NCBI GenBank assembly: GCA_947453625.1
Contig: CANGHK010000010.1
Span: 1-64,000, forward strand
DNA: 64,000 bases
Origin: Burkholderiales bacterium
Lineage (GTDB): Bacteria > Pseudomonadota > Gammaproteobacteria > Burkholderiales > Burkholderiaceae_C
Reading direction: 5' to 3'
Shown here: in pieces, positions 53,896 to 64,000 of the stretch
Layout of the letters: each line of letters opens with the position of its first letter
Numbering within the stretch: the stretch's first letter is position 1
Notes under the pieces: model-generated
What the model was told of the DNA's origin: nothing
The model's input: only the letters and a program-made list of their open reading frames with translations
The model's database searches: none
Made by a program: the position numbers and the translations under genes

Positions 53896-54705
53896 ATGGA
53901 CACGAATTTCAACGACCTCTTCTCGATCAAGGGCAAGGTGGCCCTGGTCACCGGCGGCTCGCGCGGCATCGGCGAGATGATTGCCGCGGGCTTTCTGGCG
54001 CATGGCGCCAAGGTCTACATCTCGTCGCGCAAGGCCGAGGTCTGCGAAGCCACCGCCCGGCGCCTGGCCGAGACCAGCGGCGGCAGTTGCACCGCGCTGC
54101 CGGCCGACCTGTCGACGATGGCCGGCGTCGAGCAACTGGCCGCGGCGCTGGCCGAGCGCGAACCCCAGCTCGACATCCTGGTCAACAACGCCGGCGCGGC
54201 CTGGGGCGCGCCCATCGAGCAGTTTCCCGAGGTCGGCTGGGACAAGGTGATGGACACCAACGTCAAGGGCGTGTTCTTCCTGACCCAGAAGCTGCTGCCG
54301 CTGCTGCGCCGGGCCGCGGCCGGCCCCAGCCCGGCCCGGGTGATCAACATCGGCTCGATAGACGGCCTGAAGTCGGCCTCGTTCAACAGCTTTTCCTACG
54401 GCGCGTCCAAGGCCGCGGTGCACCACCTGACGCGCTTCCTGGCAGCACAGCTGACGCATGAGCGCATCCTGTTCAACGCCATCGCGCCCGGGCCTTACCC
54501 GACCTGGATGCTGTCGACCGGCGTCGGCCACGGCGGCCAGACCGAAGGCGTCGACTGGGCCAGCGTGACCCAGCGCAACCCCAGCCGGCGCGTCGGCAAG
54601 CCGCAGGACATCGCCGGCCTGGCCATCTTCCTGAGTTCACGCGCCGGCGAGTATGTCGTCGGCCAGACCATCGCCAGCGACGGCGGCGCCGTCGCTGCCT
54701 CCTGA
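53896..54705 (+). CDS. SDR family oxidoreductase
   Basis: A 269-residue short-chain dehydrogenase. TGGSRGIGEMIAAGF (about residues 19-33), NNAGAAWGAP (about 97), INIGSIDGL with the catalytic Ser, and YGASKAAVHHLTRFLA with the Tyr-Lys pair are present. Arg after TGGS (TGGSRGIG) favours NADP. Start ATG 53896 follows AAGGAG. It opens a run of plus-strand acyl-CoA genes, 33 bp after coxE-like, and ends 61 bp before an acyl-CoA dehydrogenase. Probably reduces or oxidises a CoA-pathway intermediate. Confidence 0.9.
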   Translation: MDTNFNDLFSIKGKVALVTGGSRGIGEMIAAGFLAHGAKVYISSRKAEVCEATARRLAETSGGSCTALPADLSTMAGVEQLAAALAEREPQLDILVNNAGAAWGAPIEQFPEVGWDKVMDTNVKGVFFLTQKLLPLLRRAAAGPSPARVINIGSIDGLKSASFNSFSYGASKAAVHHLTRFLAAQLTHERILFNAIAPGPYPTWMLSTGVGHGGQTEGVDWASVTQRNPSRRVGKPQDIAGLAIFLSSRAGEYVVGQTIASDGGAVAAS

Positions 54706-54766
54706 ACCTACCCCTACCCCGACCCCAACCCCGGCGCTCCGCCAAACACCCCCCGAGGAATCTCCC

Positions 54767-56095
<1,329 letters not shown>

Positions 56096-56105
56096 GCAAA
56101 GCGCG

Positions 56106-57086
56106 ATGGCTTACCCCTTTGTCGACGCCCCGGTGCTGTGCGGGCCGCTGCGCCAGCCGCGCCAGATGCTGGCCCATCAGGTCTACGACGGCCACAAGTC
56201 GATCCACGACGACGCGATGGCGGCCGGGCTGGGCCTGCGCGCCGGGCCGATCGAGGGGCCCACGCATTTCAGCCAGTTCGACCCGCTGCTGGCCCATGTC
56301 TTCGGCCAGGCCTGGTTCGAGACCGGCTGCCTGAGCGCGCATTACCAGACCATGGTGGTCGAGGGCGAGGAGGTGCGCGCCTTCGTCAGGCTGCCGGCGG
56401 CGGGTGAGCGCTTCACGCAGATCTGGGCCGAGAAGCGCGACGGCACGCCGGTGCTCACCGGCACCGCGTCGGTGGGTGGCCAGTCGGATCCGGCGGGGCA
56501 GGCGGGGCAGGGCGGCCCGCTCAGCGAGATCGGCCAGCGCATCGCCAAGCTGCGTCCGCCCGGGCCGTTGGTGATCAACCGCGACCTGCGGGTCGGCCAG
56601 CTGGGCGCGGGCAACCCGGAGCGGGTGCGCATGGGCTTCGATCAGCACATGGGCCCGCATTACCCGTTCACGCTGGCCGACAAGCTGGCGCTGATCACCG
56701 AGCCCTGCGCCTGGTACACGCCCGAGGGCGGTGCCGCATCGCCCTGGGGCCGGGCTATCCTGCCGATCGAGATGATCAGCGTGTTGCTGGGCAGTTCGAT
56801 GGACGCGGCGGGATTTCGCGGCCGCGGTCCGGCGGTGGGGCTGTTCGCCGGGCAGGAGATCCGGCTGGTCCAGGGTCCGCTGCTCGTCGACCAGCCTTAT
56901 GAGTTGGAGCGCGAGATCGTTGCGCTGAGCGAGAGTGCGCGCACCGAGTCGGTCTGGGTGCGCACCCGCGTCTTCGACGCCGAGAGCCGGGCGCTGGTGG
57001 CCGAGATGGTGCTCAACAGCGCGACGCTGAAGGCGTCTTACGCGCCCTACGACGCCGAGGCGCGTGAACTGGGCCGCGCGGCATGA
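56106..57086 (+). CDS. Hotdog-fold (MaoC/FAS1-dehydratase-like) protein
   Basis: A 326-residue protein that I place only tentatively. Residues 1-130 contain ARQMLAHQVYDGHKSIHDD-like sequence (RQMLAHQVYDGHKSIHDDA) and GLRAGPIEGPTHFSQFDPLL, then LSAHYQTMVVEGEEVRAFVR, a pattern of hotdog-fold acyl-CoA hydratases in which a duplicated hotdog fills about 300 residues. The second half (about 195-300) has ALITEPCAWYTPEGG and ETVWVRTRVFDAES-type strands. Start ATG 56106, 10 bp after the dehydrogenase stop. In the operon it could hydrate an enoyl-CoA or act as a thioesterase. Function is inference from context. Confidence 0.5.
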   Translation: MAYPFVDAPVLCGPLRQPRQMLAHQVYDGHKSIHDDAMAAGLGLRAGPIEGPTHFSQFDPLLAHVFGQAWFETGCLSAHYQTMVVEGEEVRAFVRLPAAGERFTQIWAEKRDGTPVLTGTASVGGQSDPAGQAGQGGPLSEIGQRIAKLRPPGPLVINRDLRVGQLGAGNPERVRMGFDQHMGPHYPFTLADKLALITEPCAWYTPEGGAASPWGRAILPIEMISVLLGSSMDAAGFRGRGPAVGLFAGQEIRLVQGPLLVDQPYELEREIVALSESARTESVWVRTRVFDAESRALVAEMVLNSATLKASYAPYDAEARELGRAA

Positions 57087-58560
57087 GGCCTGGCGCGGGG
57101 TCGGGTTGGCGTTGGCAGTGACGGCCTCGGCCTCGGCGCAGTCGCCGGTGCGGGCGCTGCACGGTCGTTTCATCGACGGCCCGGTCACGCCCACGCTGCT
57201 GCGCTTCGCGCTGCCGCTGTTGCTGACCAACTTCCTCCACTCGTTGTCGGGCACCTGGGGAGCGATCTGGGTCGGCCAGGTGCTGGGGCCCAACGCGCTG
57301 ACGGCGGTGGCCACCGCTAACGTGATCCTGCTGATGATGATGGGCGCGGTGATGGGCATGGGCACCGCGGCGGCGGTGGCCATCGGCCAGTCGCTGGGCG
57401 CGGGCGACCTGCCGGCGGTCAAGCGCGTGGTGGGCAGCGCGGTCGGCTTCGTCATCGCCTTCTCGCTGCTGGTGGCCGCCGCCGTCTGGGCGCTGACGCC
57501 GTCCATCGTCGGCTGGATGGGCACGCCCGAGGCGGCGCGCGGCTTCACCATCACCCATTTGCGCTTCACCTGCCTGGCGATGCCCAGCATCTTCACCTAC
57601 CTGGTGATGATGATGATGATGCGCGGTGCCGGCGACGCGCACACGCCGTTCAAGTTCACGCTGCTGTGGATAGGCCTGTCGATGGTGCTGGGGCCGCTGC
57701 TGTTGACCGGCGCCTTCGGCTTCCCGCGGCTGGGCATCGCCGGCCTGGGCGTGGGCGGCCTGCTGGCCAACGCCACCGCGCTGGGCGCGCTGGTGGGCTA
57801 TGTCTATCTGCGCCGCTCGCCGATCGCGCTGCACGGCGAGGACATCCGCCACCTGCGGCCCGATCCGGTGCTGCTGCGCCTGCTGATCCAGCGCGGCGTG
57901 CCGATGGCGATGGAAACCCTGGTCGTGCAGGGTTCGTATTTCACGCTGCTGGCGCTGGTCAATCAGCATGGTGCGGCCACCGCCGCGGCCTATGCCGGCG
58001 CGGCCCAGCTCTGGAGCTATGTGCAGATGCCGGCCAATGCGCTGGCCGGGTCGATGTCGGCGATGGCCGCGATGAACATCGGCGCCGGCCGCTGGGACCG
58101 GGTCGACCGCATCGCCTGGCGCGGCTGCGCGCTGAGTTTCGGCATCTCGCTGGCGGCCACCGCGGCGATGTACGCACTGGGCGACCTGCCGCTGCGCCTG
58201 TTCATCCCCGCCGGCGGCGAGGTGCTGGCCACCGCCTGGCACATCAACCTGATCGCGCTCTGGGGCTGGATCGCGCTGTCGGCCAGCATGGGCTTGTTCG
58301 CGATCATGCGGGCCAATGGCGCGATGCTGCCGCCGATGCTGATCTTCGGCCTGACGATGTGGCTGCTGCGGGTGCCTTTTGCCGAGCTGCTGCAGCCGGT
58401 GCTGGGCGCCGACGCGATCTGGTGGAGCTTTCCGTTCGGCTCGGTCTGCGCCGCCGCGATGGCCCTGGCCTGGTACCGCCGCGGCAGCTGGCGCCAGGGG
58501 CGCTTGCTGCTGGCCGGGCTGAGCCCGGCGCCGGCCGAGGAAACCCATGTCGGCGAGTGA
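57064..58560 (+). CDS. MATE family efflux transporter
   Basis: Multidrug and toxic compound extrusion transporter of the inner membrane, up to 498 residues. Twelve helices are expected; LLTNFLHSLSGTWGAIWVGQVLG (in part) and NVILLMMMGAVMGMGTAAAVAIGQSLGAG (in part) in the first half, and AYAGAAQLWSYVQMPANALAGSMSAMAAMNIGAG (in part) in the second half, are typical. GTG 57064 overlaps the upstream gene by 23 bp; GTG 57118 or a later start is possible because the conserved part begins near GPVTPTLLRFALP. In a catabolic operon it may export a toxic acid or aldehyde. Confidence 0.88.
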   Translation: MNWAARHEAWRGVGLALAVTASASAQSPVRALHGRFIDGPVTPTLLRFALPLLLTNFLHSLSGTWGAIWVGQVLGPNALTAVATANVILLMMMGAVMGMGTAAAVAIGQSLGAGDLPAVKRVVGSAVGFVIAFSLLVAAAVWALTPSIVGWMGTPEAARGFTITHLRFTCLAMPSIFTYLVMMMMMRGAGDAHTPFKFTLLWIGLSMVLGPLLLTGAFGFPRLGIAGLGVGGLLANATALGALVGYVYLRRSPIALHGEDIRHLRPDPVLLRLLIQRGVPMAMETLVVQGSYFTLLALVNQHGAATAAAYAGAAQLWSYVQMPANALAGSMSAMAAMNIGAGRWDRVDRIAWRGCALSFGISLAATAAMYALGDLPLRLFIPAGGEVLATAWHINLIALWGWIALSASMGLFAIMRANGAMLPPMLIFGLTMWLLRVPFAELLQPVLGADAIWWSFPFGSVCAAAMALAWYRRGSWRQGRLLLAGLSPAPAEETHVGE

Positions 58561-58608
58561 GCGCCGATCACCCCCGCCCCTCACACCACCCCCATCCAGG
58601 AAGACCCC

Positions 58609-59631
58609 ATGACGATGACGACCCCGCCGAAAATCGGCAGCAACGCCTGGCTGGACCAGGCCCGTGAAGCGCCCATCGACCCCGATCGGCCCATCATCGA
58701 CCCGCACCACCACCTGTGGCACTCGGTGGGCGGGCGCGCCGGCTACCTGCTGGCCGACCTGTGGGCCGACACCGGCTCAGGCCACGACATCCGCAAGACC
58801 GTGTTCATCGAGTGCCGGGCCAGCTACCGCGAGGACGGCCCGCAGCATCTGAAGCCGATCGGCGAGACCGAATTCGTCGCCCGCATCGCGCGTGCCAGCC
58901 GCGAGGGCGGCGGCGGCGCGGTGATCGCCGGCATCGTCGGCCATGCCGACCTGCGCGGCGGCGCGCTGCTGGTCGAGGCGCTGCAGGCGCATCAGGACGC
59001 CGGCGACGGCCTGTTCCGCGGCATACGCCACTCCGGCGCCCGCGATCCGCACCCCGAAGCCTTGTTCATACCCGGCCGCGGCGCGGAAGGCCTGTACGCC
59101 GACGCCGATTTCCGCGCCGGCGTCGCGCTGCTGGGCGAGCGCGGCTACAGCTACGACACCTGGCATTACCACCACCAGAACCCGGCATTTGCCGACCTGG
59201 CGCGCGCCGTGCCGGGGACCACGATGGTGCTCGACCATTTCGGCACGCCGCTGGGCGTCGGGCCCTATGCCGGCCAGCGCGAAGCCATCTTCGATGCCTG
59301 GCTGCGCGACATCGAGGTGATCGCCCGCTGCCCCAACGTGGTGGCCAAGCTGGGCGGCCTGGCGATGCCCGACAACGGCTTCGGCTGGAACCTGCGCGAC
59401 CGCCCGGCCAGCTCCGATGAACTGGTCGACGCACAGGCGCGCTACTACCACCACGCCATAGCCTGCTTCGGCCCGTCGCGCTGCATGTTCGAGAGCAACT
59501 TCCCGGTCGACCGCTGGTCGCTGCCTTACGGCGTGTACTGGAACGCGATGAAGAAGATCGCCGCGCGCTACACCGAGGCAGAGCAGCAAGCCCTGTTCCA
59601 CGACACCGCGGCCAGGGTCTACCGGCTCTGA
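58609..59631 (+). CDS. Amidohydrolase-2 family metal-dependent hydrolase
   Basis: A 340-residue TIM-barrel hydrolase or decarboxylase of the amidohydrolase-2 (PF04909-type) family. The N-terminal metal motif is IIDPHHHLWHSVGG (about residue 30), FIECRASYREDGP follows, GIRHSGARDPH gives further polar residues, MVLDHFGTPLG (about 208) and SRCMFESNFPVDRWSLPYG (about 290, the conserved Asp/Glu end) complete the site. These enzymes act on lactones or decarboxylate aromatic and similar acids. It lies between the MATE and enoyl-CoA hydratase genes on one strand. Substrate unknown. Confidence 0.88.
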   Translation: MTMTTPPKIGSNAWLDQAREAPIDPDRPIIDPHHHLWHSVGGRAGYLLADLWADTGSGHDIRKTVFIECRASYREDGPQHLKPIGETEFVARIARASREGGGGAVIAGIVGHADLRGGALLVEALQAHQDAGDGLFRGIRHSGARDPHPEALFIPGRGAEGLYADADFRAGVALLGERGYSYDTWHYHHQNPAFADLARAVPGTTMVLDHFGTPLGVGPYAGQREAIFDAWLRDIEVIARCPNVVAKLGGLAMPDNGFGWNLRDRPASSDELVDAQARYYHHAIACFGPSRCMFESNFPVDRWSLPYGVYWNAMKKIAARYTEAEQQALFHDTAARVYRL

Positions 59632-59700
59632 CCTGCCAGGCGGCGTTGTCGACGTCGCCTAGCCAACCCGAAACCCACCGCTTCAACCCCGAGGATCAGC

Positions 59701-60513
59701 ATGGACCCCGCGCCGACAGAAACCCAGGAAGTCCTCTATGCCGTCGATGAGCAGATAGCGGTCATCACGCTCAACGCGCCGCAGCGGATGAACACCATCT
59801 CGCGCGCGATGCTCGACGAGCTGACCCGGGTGCTGATCCTGGCCAACGAAGACCCGTCCGTGCGCTGCGTGGTCCTGACCGGCAAGGGCCGCGCTTTTTG
59901 CGCCGGCCTGGATTTGCGCAGCAAGCGCGGTGAAGGCGGCGAAGGCGGCATCAGCACCGCCTCGTCGTCGACCACGCTGAACCTGCGCAACACCCCGCCG
60001 ACGGTTTTGCAGGCGATGGACAAGCCGACGGTCTGCGCCGTCAATGGCGGCGCCGCGGGCTACGGCATGGACACCGCGCTGGGCTGCGACATCCGCATCA
60101 TGGCCGAGTCGGCCAAGTTCGCGGCGGCCTTCGTCAAGCGCGGCGTCGTGCCGGAGTCGGGGGGAACCTGGCTGCTGCCGCGCATGATCGGCTGGGCCAA
60201 GGCCTCCGAGCTGCTGTTCACCGGCCGCACGCTGTCGGCACGCGAATGCCTGGACTGGGGCCTGACCAACCTGGTGGTGCCGGACGCCGAACTGATGGAC
60301 CGGGCGCTGGCCCTGGCGCGCGAGATCGCTGCCAATGCGCCACTGGCGGTGCAAGCCACCAAACGCATGATGCGCATGGGTCTGAACGAGAACTTCTCCG
60401 ACCATGTCCATCACGTCTACCTGCAGCTGCTGCCGCTGTTCGGGACGCAGGACATGGCCGAAGGCATCCAGGCTTTCGTCGAAAAACGCGAGCCCCAATT
60501 CAAGGGACGATGA
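59701..60513 (+). CDS. Enoyl-CoA hydratase/isomerase family protein
   Basis: A 270-residue crotonase. GRAFCAGLDLRSKRG (about residue 62) and VNGGAAGYGMDTALGCDIRI (about 108) form the oxyanion hole, and FVKRGVVPESGGTWLLPRMIG (in part) carries the Glu used in hydration. Insert EGGEGGISTASSS near residue 80 is a flexible Gly/Ser loop. It overlaps the CoA-ligase gene (ATGA), so the two probably form one step pair: ligase then hydratase, as in ferulate-type side-chain degradation. No vanillin dehydrogenase gene is nearby, so ferulate itself is not assured. Confidence 0.9.
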   Translation: MDPAPTETQEVLYAVDEQIAVITLNAPQRMNTISRAMLDELTRVLILANEDPSVRCVVLTGKGRAFCAGLDLRSKRGEGGEGGISTASSSTTLNLRNTPPTVLQAMDKPTVCAVNGGAAGYGMDTALGCDIRIMAESAKFAAAFVKRGVVPESGGTWLLPRMIGWAKASELLFTGRTLSARECLDWGLTNLVVPDAELMDRALALAREIAANAPLAVQATKRMMRMGLNENFSDHVHHVYLQLLPLFGTQDMAEGIQAFVEKREPQFKGR

Positions 60514-62411
60514 GCATGACTGGCGACATGAATGACCACATGAACGACAAGCAATCCGCCGCAGCCCAGCCGCCGGCTTTCCGCAAGATGGACTGGCTGG
60601 CGCGCGACATCGCGGTCGAGCGCCGCACCGACGGTGTCATCGTGCTCAAGTCGCGTTTCGCGCTGCAGGCCTACGAGAAACACATTCCGGCCTCGCTCGC
60701 CAAATGGGCGCGCGAGCGGCCCGACCACACCTGGCTGGCCCAGCGCAAGGGTGCGGACCGTCAATGGCACAAGCTGTCTTACAGCGCGGCCATGCACCAG
60801 GTCGATGGCCTGACCCAAGGCCTGCTCGACCTGGGCCTGGCGCCGGGCAGCGTGGTCGCGATCCTGTCGGGCAACTCGATAGAACATGCGCTGATGACGC
60901 AGGCGGCGATGCAGGCGCGCCTGCCGGTGGCGCCTATCTCGCCGGCCTACTCGCTGATGAGCCAGGACCACGCCAAGCTGAAATACCTGTTCGGCCTGGT
61001 CAAGCCCGCCGTGGTGCTGGTGCAGGACGGCGTGATGTTCGAGCGCGCGCTGCGGGCGCTGGGCCTGGACGGCGTCACGCTGGTGCATGTCGAGCGGCCA
61101 GCCGACGGCCTGCCCAGCATGGCCTTCGCCGACCTCGCGGCCACAAAGGTCACGCCCGACGTCGCCGCGTCGATTGACGCGATCACCCCCGACACCACAG
61201 GCAAGCTGCTGTTCACCTCGGGGTCGACCGGCATGCCCAAGGCCGTCATCAACACCCAGCGCATGATGTGTGCCAACGTGGCGATGGGCAGTCAGGTGCG
61301 GCGTCAGCCGGCGGGCCACGAGGCGGTCTACCTGGACTGGATGCCGTGGAACCACACGATGGGTGGCAATGCCTTGTTCAACGCCATGCTGACCGACGGT
61401 GGCACGCTCTACATCGATGATGGGCGGCCGACGCCCGGTCTGTTCGACGAGACCCTGCGCAACCTGCGCGAGGTCTCGCCCACCTATTACGCCAACGTGC
61501 CTGCGGGTTATGCCGCGCTGGCCGCGGCGATGGAAAAAGACGAGGCGCTGTGCCAGAGTTTCTTCAAGAACCTCGGCCTGATGGCTTACGGCGGGGCCAG
61601 GCTGCCCGATGATCTGTACGAACGCATGCAGGCGCTGGCGGTGAAGACCACCGGTGAACGCGTCGTCTTCTACACCGGCTGGGGCTCGACCGAGACCGCG
61701 CCGACATCGACCGGCACTTACTGGAACACCGAGCGGGTCGGCCTGATCGGGCTGCCGTTTCCAGGCGTCGAGCTGAAGATGGTGCCGGCCGGGCCGAAAT
61801 ACGAGCTGCGGCTGCGCGGCGTCAACGTCACGCCCGGCTACTTCGGCCGGCCCGACCTGACCCAAGCTGCTTTCGACGATGAAGGCTTCTACTGCATAGG
61901 CGACGCCGGCACCTTCGTCGACCCGGCCGACCCGTCGCAAGGCCTGAACTTCGCCGGTCGCGTGGCCGAGGAGTTCAAGCTGACGACCGGCACCTTCGTC
62001 CATGTCGGCGAACTGCGCACCGACGCGATCGCGGCGGCCACGCCGGTGCTGCTCGATGCGCTGGTCGCCGGACAGGACCGGCCCTTCGTCGGTCTGCTGG
62101 CCTGGCCAAACCTGCAGGCCTGCCGGCAGTTGCTGGACGACCCGGACGCGACCTTCGACCAGGTGGTCAAACATCCCGCGGTGCGCGACTGCGTGAAGGC
62201 CGGCCTGCAGGCGCACAACGCGGCGGCCGGCGGCGCCAGCAGCCGGCGCATCGCGCGCGTGCTGCTGATGACCGAGCCGCCGTCCATCGACGGCAACGAG
62301 CTCACCGACAAGGGCTATATCAACCAGCGCGCCGGGCTGGATCGCCGGTCAGCGCTGGTCGAGCGCCTGTACGCCGAGGCACCCGACGACGAGGTGATCG
62401 TCCTGCGCTAG
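60510..62411 (+). CDS. Feruloyl-CoA-synthase-like acid-CoA ligase
   Basis: A 633-residue AMP-forming ligase. KLLFTSGSTGMPKAVINTQ (about residue 230), the WMPWNHTMGGNALFN block (about 280) and YTGWGSTETAPTSTGTYWN (about 390) match feruloyl-CoA synthases, which are longer than ordinary ligases and have the TGWGSTETAP form. C-terminal GDAGTFVDPADPSQGLNFAGRVAEEFKL (in part) and NGNELTDKGYINQRA (close to IDGNELTDKGY) carry the end catalytic Lys. ATG 60510 overlaps the hydratase stop; ATG 60516 is an alternative. Activates a phenylpropenoid or similar acid with CoA. Confidence 0.85.
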   Translation: MSMTGDMNDHMNDKQSAAAQPPAFRKMDWLARDIAVERRTDGVIVLKSRFALQAYEKHIPASLAKWARERPDHTWLAQRKGADRQWHKLSYSAAMHQVDGLTQGLLDLGLAPGSVVAILSGNSIEHALMTQAAMQARLPVAPISPAYSLMSQDHAKLKYLFGLVKPAVVLVQDGVMFERALRALGLDGVTLVHVERPADGLPSMAFADLAATKVTPDVAASIDAITPDTTGKLLFTSGSTGMPKAVINTQRMMCANVAMGSQVRRQPAGHEAVYLDWMPWNHTMGGNALFNAMLTDGGTLYIDDGRPTPGLFDETLRNLREVSPTYYANVPAGYAALAAAMEKDEALCQSFFKNLGLMAYGGARLPDDLYERMQALAVKTTGERVVFYTGWGSTETAPTSTGTYWNTERVGLIGLPFPGVELKMVPAGPKYELRLRGVNVTPGYFGRPDLTQAAFDDEGFYCIGDAGTFVDPADPSQGLNFAGRVAEEFKLTTGTFVHVGELRTDAIAAATPVLLDALVAGQDRPFVGLLAWPNLQACRQLLDDPDATFDQVVKHPAVRDCVKAGLQAHNAAAGGASSRRIARVLLMTEPPSIDGNELTDKGYINQRAGLDRRSALVERLYAEAPDDEVIVLR

Positions 62412-62420
62412 CGACTGGCC

Positions 62421-62445
62421 CTGGCGGTGTTCATCAACCCGCCAG
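62421..62445. terminator. Candidate bidirectional hairpin between convergent genes
   Basis: CTGGCGG and CCGCCAG arms with an 11-base loop, 10 bp after the ligase stop and covering the last codons of the convergent Old Yellow Enzyme gene. No T-run. It may serve both genes; weak evidence. Confidence 0.3.
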
Positions 62446-63510
62446 CACCGGGTAGTCGGTATAGCCCGCGGCGCCAGGCGTGTAGAAAGTGGCCATGTCC
62501 GGGGCGTTCAGCGCGGCGTCGCGCCGCAGGCGGTCGACCAGGTCGGGGTTGCTGAGGAAGGGCCGGCCGAAGGCGATCAGGTCGGCCTGCTTGGCGACCA
62601 GCGCCTGCTCCGCGCTGGCGCGGTCGAAGCCGCCGGCCAGCATGAACGGCCCGTCGAAGGCGCTGCGCAACTCGGCTTTCAAGCCGGCGGGCACCGGCGG
62701 CGCCCCCATCGCCGAGTGGTCGAGCAGATGCAGGTACATCAGCCCCAGCGCCGACAGCGCGCGGGTCAGCGCCAGGTACTGGGCGTCGACATCGGCAAAC
62801 GCGCCGGTGCCGTTGAAGACGCCGTTCGGCGACAGCCGGATGCCGACCCGGTCGGCGCCGATGGCGTCGGCGGTGGCGCGGGCGACCTCGATGGCAAAGC
62901 GGTTCCGGCCCTCGATATTCCCGCCGTAGGCGTCGCCGCGCAGGTTGACGTTGGCGTTCAGGAACTGCTCGATCAGGTAGCCGTTGGCCGCGTGCAGCTC
63001 CACGCCGTCGAAGCCGGCGGCTATCGCCAGCCTGGCCGACTGCGCGAACTCCGCCACAGTCTGGGCGATGTCGTCCGTCGTCATCGCGCGCGGCGCGCTG
63101 TGTGGCTGCATGCCTTGCGTGTCGCTGTACATCTCGCCCGGGCAGGTCGGGTCGCTCGGCCCCAGCACCTGGGCGCCGGCCGGCAGGTTGGCGACATGGC
63201 TGACGCGGCCGGTATGCATCAGTTGCACGACGATCTTGCCGCCCTGGGCGTGCACCGCGTCGGTCACGAGCTTCCAGCCGCGCACCTGCGCGTCGTTGAA
63301 CAGCCCCGGAATGCGCGCATAACCCAGCCCGTTGACTGAGGGCGAGGTGCCCTCGGTGATGATCAGGCCGGCCGACGCGCGCTGGCCGTAGTACTCGGCC
63401 ATCAAGGCGTTGGGGGTGTTGGCGTCGACCGCCCGACTGCGCGTCATCGGCGCCATGACCACGCGGTTGGCCAGGGGCAGCGAGCGCAGGTGACAGGGTT
63501 CAAACAGCAT
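62434..63510 (-). CDS. Old Yellow Enzyme family alkene reductase (NADH:flavin oxidoreductase)
   Basis: A 358-residue FMN enzyme reducing activated C=C bonds of enones or nitro compounds. N-terminal RVVMAPMTRSRA (about residue 20), LMHTGRVSHVANLP (about 100), GFDGVELHAANGYLIEQFLN (about 170-190, with the active-site His-Asn pair and Tyr), then GGNIEGRNRFAIEV (about 205) and FGRPFLSNPDLVDRLRRD at the C-terminus match the family. Start ATG 63510. Convergent with the ligase gene; upstream lies oleate hydratase on the same strand. Probably detoxifies or reduces an enone intermediate. Confidence 0.93.
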   Translation of the reverse strand: MLFEPCHLRSLPLANRVVMAPMTRSRAVDANTPNALMAEYYGQRASAGLIITEGTSPSVNGLGYARIPGLFNDAQVRGWKLVTDAVHAQGGKIVVQLMHTGRVSHVANLPAGAQVLGPSDPTCPGEMYSDTQGMQPHSAPRAMTTDDIAQTVAEFAQSARLAIAAGFDGVELHAANGYLIEQFLNANVNLRGDAYGGNIEGRNRFAIEVARATADAIGADRVGIRLSPNGVFNGTGAFADVDAQYLALTRALSALGLMYLHLLDHSAMGAPPVPAGLKAELRSAFDGPFMLAGGFDRASAEQALVAKQADLIAFGRPFLSNPDLVDRLRRDAALNAPDMATFYTPGAAGYTDYPVLAG

Positions 63511-63658
63511 GGTGATGTCCTCGATCAAGATGGGGGGGTCGGTGGGGGCGCCTGGCCTGACGGCGGCGTGGCGGTAGGCGTTGAGGGCAGCATGGCCCTG
63601 CATTTCGCATGATAAATCCGCCCTCCGGCGGCGGCGCTTCGGCCGGCCGCGGGTGAGG

Positions 63659-64000
63659 CTAGCGCAGGATCCGCCTGAGCGCGTCGACCAGCGCATTGGG
63701 GTGGTCCAGTCCGGCGTAAGTGGGCGGGATGGCAGGGCCCGCGCCGAGCAGCGCGGCCACCGCCAGCCGGGCCGAATGGACCGAGTACTCGACGGTGTAG
63801 ACCACGTCGTCAGGGATCTCGCAATACTGGCCGATCAGCGCAAGGCGGGCCGTGCCGGGCGGGATCACCTGCGGCCGATCGCCCGCGGTGCGTGGCATGA
63901 ACTGGCTCGTCGTGTACGGCAGCAGGCAGGGAATGCAGCGCGCCGTCTCGAGCAGCGCCGGGATCTGGTCCTGTAAACCGAGCTGGGAGAAGACCTCGAT
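63659..64000 (-). CDS. ohyA: Oleate hydratase, C-terminal part, 5' end outside window
   Basis: The minus-strand frame is open to the window edge and gives the last 113 residues or so. LPYTTSQFMPRTAGDRPQVI (about residues 28-47 of the visible part), then LALIGQYCEIPDDVVYTVEY and SVHSARLAVAALLG are diagnostic of oleate hydratases (MCRA family), which add water to the cis-9 double bond of oleate to give 10-hydroxystearate. The protein is usually 550-650 residues, FAD-binding and membrane-associated. Its start lies beyond 64000. It is followed by a 148 bp gap and the Old Yellow Enzyme gene on the same strand. Confidence 0.85.
   Translation of the reverse strand: MEVFSQLGLQDQIPALLETARCIPCLLPYTTSQFMPRTAGDRPQVIPPGTARLALIGQYCEIPDDVVYTVEYSVHSARLAVAALLGAGPAIPPTYAGLDHPNALVDALRRILR

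Noticed and set aside
54706-54766. Telomere-like C-rich repeats (CCTACCCC and variants)
   Set aside because: Short, irregular and between two co-oriented genes; most likely just a biased spacer.

Overview
The window is strongly GC-rich, dense double-stranded coding sequence from a bacterial chromosome. The gene families (two dipeptide-type ABC importers, many acyl-CoA enzymes, ModABC, MCE lipid transport with an auxiliary lipoprotein) and a palindromic repeat near 11.75 and 23.08 kb suggest a metabolically versatile betaproteobacterium of the Burkholderiales (Comamonadaceae-like). That placement is inference. I saw no rRNA, tRNA, CRISPR array or intact insertion sequence.

Layout. 0-3.7 kb: end of an MFS transporter, an Xre/MbcA-type antitoxin whose RES toxin survives only as a 5' stub, an SDR, and an intact vapBC pair. 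3.9-8.7 kb: a stub of an HpcH/HpaI aldolase running into an acyl-CoA dehydrogenase, then a four-gene MCE/Mla-type lipid transport operon. 8.8-15.9 kb: an M20 amidohydrolase divergent from a complete peptide-type ABC importer. 15.8-27.6 kb, minus strand: two beta-oxidation-type units, one with two acyl-CoA dehydrogenases, an acyl-CoA ligase, a FadB-like fusion, a thiolase and an SDR, the other with a GST, a reductase/epimerase and a thiolase. The two units share a conserved upstream element of about 88 bp. 27.9-33.7 kb: a second peptide-type ABC importer. 33.7-34.8 kb: an M20 remnant and a universal stress protein.

35.0-40.9 kb, minus strand, holds the most notable system: a large ATPase (rdrA-like), a 955-residue adenosine-deaminase-fold protein with every metal and catalytic motif intact (rdrB-like), and a small multi-pass membrane protein whose start overlaps the end of rdrB. 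This is the layout of a RADAR anti-phage system with a membrane accessory gene.

41-50 kb: acyl-CoA ligase, orphan LivK-type binding protein, a degraded beta-propeller gene, a Tat-signal FAH-family enzyme, RNase HI, ModABC and an enoyl-CoA hydratase. 50.2-53.9 kb: alanine dehydrogenase and a MoxR/CoxE-like pair. 53.9-62.4 kb: a plus-strand catabolic cluster (SDR, acyl-CoA dehydrogenase, hotdog-like protein, MATE exporter, amidohydrolase, enoyl-CoA hydratase, feruloyl-CoA-synthase-like ligase). The window ends with an Old Yellow Enzyme and the 3' end of an oleate hydratase gene.

Overall this is a catabolic region: importers bring in acids or peptides, CoA ligases activate them, and dehydrogenase, hydratase and thiolase sets shorten them. 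Defence and toxin-antitoxin genes and several gene remnants mark past insertions and deletions.
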